Shown here: positions 62,378-64,000 of the stretch, in pieces
Position numbering within the stretch: position 1 is the stretch's first letter
How the letters are laid out: every line of letters begins with the position of its first letter
DNA from: Syntrophaceae bacterium
Lineage (GTDB): Bacteria > Desulfobacterota > Syntrophia > Syntrophales > UBA2192
NCBI GenBank assembly: GCA_013177795.1
Contig: JABLXY010000001.1
Span: 372,001-436,000, forward strand
Reading direction: 5' to 3'
DNA: 64,000 bases
The notes under the pieces: model-generated
Database searches by the model: none
The model's input: only the letters and a program-made list of their open reading frames with translations
What the model was told of the DNA's origin: nothing
Program-made: the position numbers and the translations under genes

Positions 62378-63490
62378 ATGACACCAACAGGCGATTTGAA
62401 AAAGCTGACGGATGAATTCGAAAAAGGGATCGCTCTGGAGAAGTGCAGGCAGTGCGGCTGCATGAAAGGGGCCCTGGAGGAGATACGCAGCCGATTGGAA
62501 GCAGACGCAGGCCCGGAGGCCGAAGCACTGAAGCGGAAGGCAGAAGAATGGCTGGGCAAGACGGAGGAGAGCCTCTACACCTGACTGGGCTGCAGGCACT
62601 GCCACCCGGCGGTGGCGATGAATCAGTTTCACGAGGCCTTCCCCGATGAGGGGGAATCCGGTTTCCCCGTCACCGTGACGAAGGCCGCCGAATGGCCCCC
62701 CGTGGCCGGGGAATACGTCGTTCTCCGCGGGAACCGGAGCTGCCACGTCGCCGTCTCCACCCTGGCGAGCGCCGCCCTGACGGAAGAGATCGCCCGCCTG
62801 GCCCCGAAAGACCTCTGCATCGTCGGGAAGACGGAGACGGAGAACATCGGCATAGACAAGATCATCCAGAACACGATCACCAATCCCTCCATTCACGTGC
62901 TCATCGTCGCCGGCAGGGAACCGGAAGGGCACAGGAGCGGCGCAACGCTGCTGGCTCTCTGCGAGAAGGGAGTGGACGAAAAGATGATAGTGATCGGGTC
63001 GCCTGGCAGAAGGCCCGTTCTGAAAAATGTCTCCCGCCAGGAGGTGGAAGCCTTCCGCAGCCAGGTCAGGGTCATCGACATGATCGGCTGTGAGGATGCC
63101 GGGGCCATAGCGCAAAAGGTGCGTGACCTTGCAGAAAAGATGCACCTTTCCTGCGGCACGGGGACCCTCGCCAGGACCGTGAAGCCGCTTGCCCTGAAGC
63201 CTGCGGAGATTGTCAAGGCGGAAGAAACGACGGCAGCCGAATTGGACCGGAAGGGCTATTTCGTGATCCTGCCGCTGCCGGAACGGGGGATCATCTCGGT
63301 CGAGCATTACGCGAACGACAACACGCTCCTCAGGCGCATCGAGGGGAAGAATGCCAGAAGCCTTTATCACACGATCATCAGAAAAGGCTGGGTCTCCCAG
63401 CTCTCCCATGCCGCCTACCTGGGGAAGGAACTGGAACGTGCTGAGCTTTCGATGAAGCTGGCGTTCCCGTACATTCAAGACGGATTTTGA
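62378..63490 (+). CDS. MtrA-like methyltransferase with in-frame TGA (candidate selenoprotein)
   Basis: One continuous frame interrupted only by TGA at 62582-62584 (codon 69). The first part has CRQCGCMKGALEEI; right after the TGA comes LGCRHCHPAVA, then an MtrA-type domain: WPPVAGEYVVLRG, GKTETENIGIDKIIQNTITNP, VLIVAGREPEGHRSGATLLAL, VIDMIGCEDAGAI. Archaeal MtrA is the corrinoid subunit of methyl-H4MPT:CoM methyltransferase; bacterial homologues probably act in corrinoid methyl transfer. UxxCxxC would give U/C ligands. A hairpin GCCACC-CGGC-GGTGGC starts 16 bases after the TGA, where a bacterial SECIS lies. If TGA is a true stop, a 68-residue protein and an MtrA starting at 62618 result. Confidence 0.7.
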
Positions 63491-63547
63491 GAGAGAACGG
63501 CCATCGCTTCTTTCATACGGCGAGATTGCCGTTGGCTGTCTGCCCGG

Positions 63548-64000
63548 CTATGCCCCTGCGACAGGAGCAAGCAGGGTCAGGATTCCCAAGACGACGAACA
63601 GCGCCGCCGCCACCCATCGCATGATCTTCATGTTGACCCGCTGCGCCAGGGTCTCGCCCATCCAGACGGCGGGGATGTTCGCGAACATCATGCCCAGCGT
63701 CGTACCCATGACGACCGCAACCAGCGAATCGTAGCGTGCCGCAAGCGCAATGGTGGCAAGCTGGGTCTTGTCGCCCATCTCCACCAGGAAAAAGGCGATC
63801 AGCGTTGTCAGGAAGACGCCCGCATCCCGGAGGTTGCGGTTTTCCTCCAGCTTGTCCGGTATCAGTGCCCAGGCGCCGAAGGCAAAGAAGGAGACGGCGA
63901 CGATCCACTTGAGGGTCTGGGGGGAGACGAGGGTGGCCAGCCACGCGCCGACGTACCCCGCGGCGAAGTGATTGGCCAGGGTGGCACAGAAGATCCCCAG
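63548..64000 (-). CDS. GDT1/TMEM165-family membrane transporter (5' end outside window)
   Basis: The last 150 codons of a UPF0016/GDT1 protein. VEMGDKTQLATIAL is the second ExGDKT motif, which binds the transported cation (Mn2+ or Ca2+ in the family). Membrane helices before it (WIVAVSFFAFGAWALI) and after it (AALFVVLGILTLLAPVAG) agree. The N-terminal half with the first motif lies beyond the right edge. Confidence 0.88.
   Translation of the reverse strand: MGIFCATLANHFAAGYVGAWLATLVSPQTLKWIVAVSFFAFGAWALIPDKLEENRNLRDAGVFLTTLIAFFLVEMGDKTQLATIALAARYDSLVAVVMGTTLGMMFANIPAVWMGETLAQRVNMKIMRWVAAALFVVLGILTLLAPVAGA

Overview
The window is GC-rich chromosomal DNA with strong Shine-Dalgarno and sigma70-type promoters. 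Several traits fit an anaerobic Desulfobacterota bacterium, perhaps a Syntrophales relative: a PEP-CTERM sorting protein, many secreted lipoproteins, paired MtaD-like deaminases, and an MtrA-like methyltransferase whose reading frame contains a TGA that looks like selenocysteine. This placement is inference; no rRNA or marker gene is present.

Region 1 (1-27.5 kb) is a host backbone of envelope and periplasmic genes: a RecB-like nuclease, a DedA-type membrane protein, a four-gene YtxH/DUF948-like operon, an SppA-like peptidase, a methyltransferase, a hydrolase, a J-domain/receiver fusion, a lytic transglycosylase and an M48 peptidase with TPRs. It also holds a BON-caspase/DUF4384/TPR lipoprotein operon behind a near-consensus promoter, a secreted protein with a cysteine at almost every seventh residue, a PEP-CTERM protein, a papain-like protease with crystallin-type repeats beside a chagasin-type inhibitor, and a duplicated pair of proline-rich secreted proteins.

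Region 2 (27.6-36.1 kb) is a patchwork defence region: an hsdM gene cut off at its NPPF motif, a nuclease/DUF2075 helicase, two HNH nucleases with probable DNA-reader N-termini, small unknown genes, an ADP-ribosylglycohydrolase-like gene and a DUF4143 ATPase behind a 28-bp perfect palindrome.

Region 3 (36,087-58,931) is a 22.8-kb integrative element. It is bounded by a 27-bp direct repeat that is the 3' end of the tRNA-Leu(TAA) gene at its right edge, with a tyrosine recombinase next to the tRNA. Its main cargo is a three-gene, tightly coupled operon: a 1758-residue DEAD-box/DUF1998 helicase ending in a Vsr/DUF559-like nuclease domain, a SNF2-family helicase, and a 1388-residue N6-adenine methylase. 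This resembles a DISARM/Druantia hybrid and is the best candidate for an unusual defence system. The element also carries a PD-(D/E)xK-like gene, an AT-rich HD-nucleotidase-like gene between two deleted IS3 copies, IS21/IS481 remnants, a highly structured ORF-poor region that may encode a structured RNA, and three recombinase ORFs.

A 132-bp sequence (about 93% identical, no gaps) occurs at 27,641 and 36,271. Each copy has its own promoter and intrinsic terminator and sits just upstream of one of the two restriction/defence loci, so it is a candidate small RNA linked to defence genes.

Region 4 (59-64 kb) returns to the host backbone: two adjacent MtaD/SAH-deaminase-like amidohydrolases, a DUF4442 thioesterase-like protein, the MtrA-like candidate selenoprotein and the end of a GDT1-family transporter.
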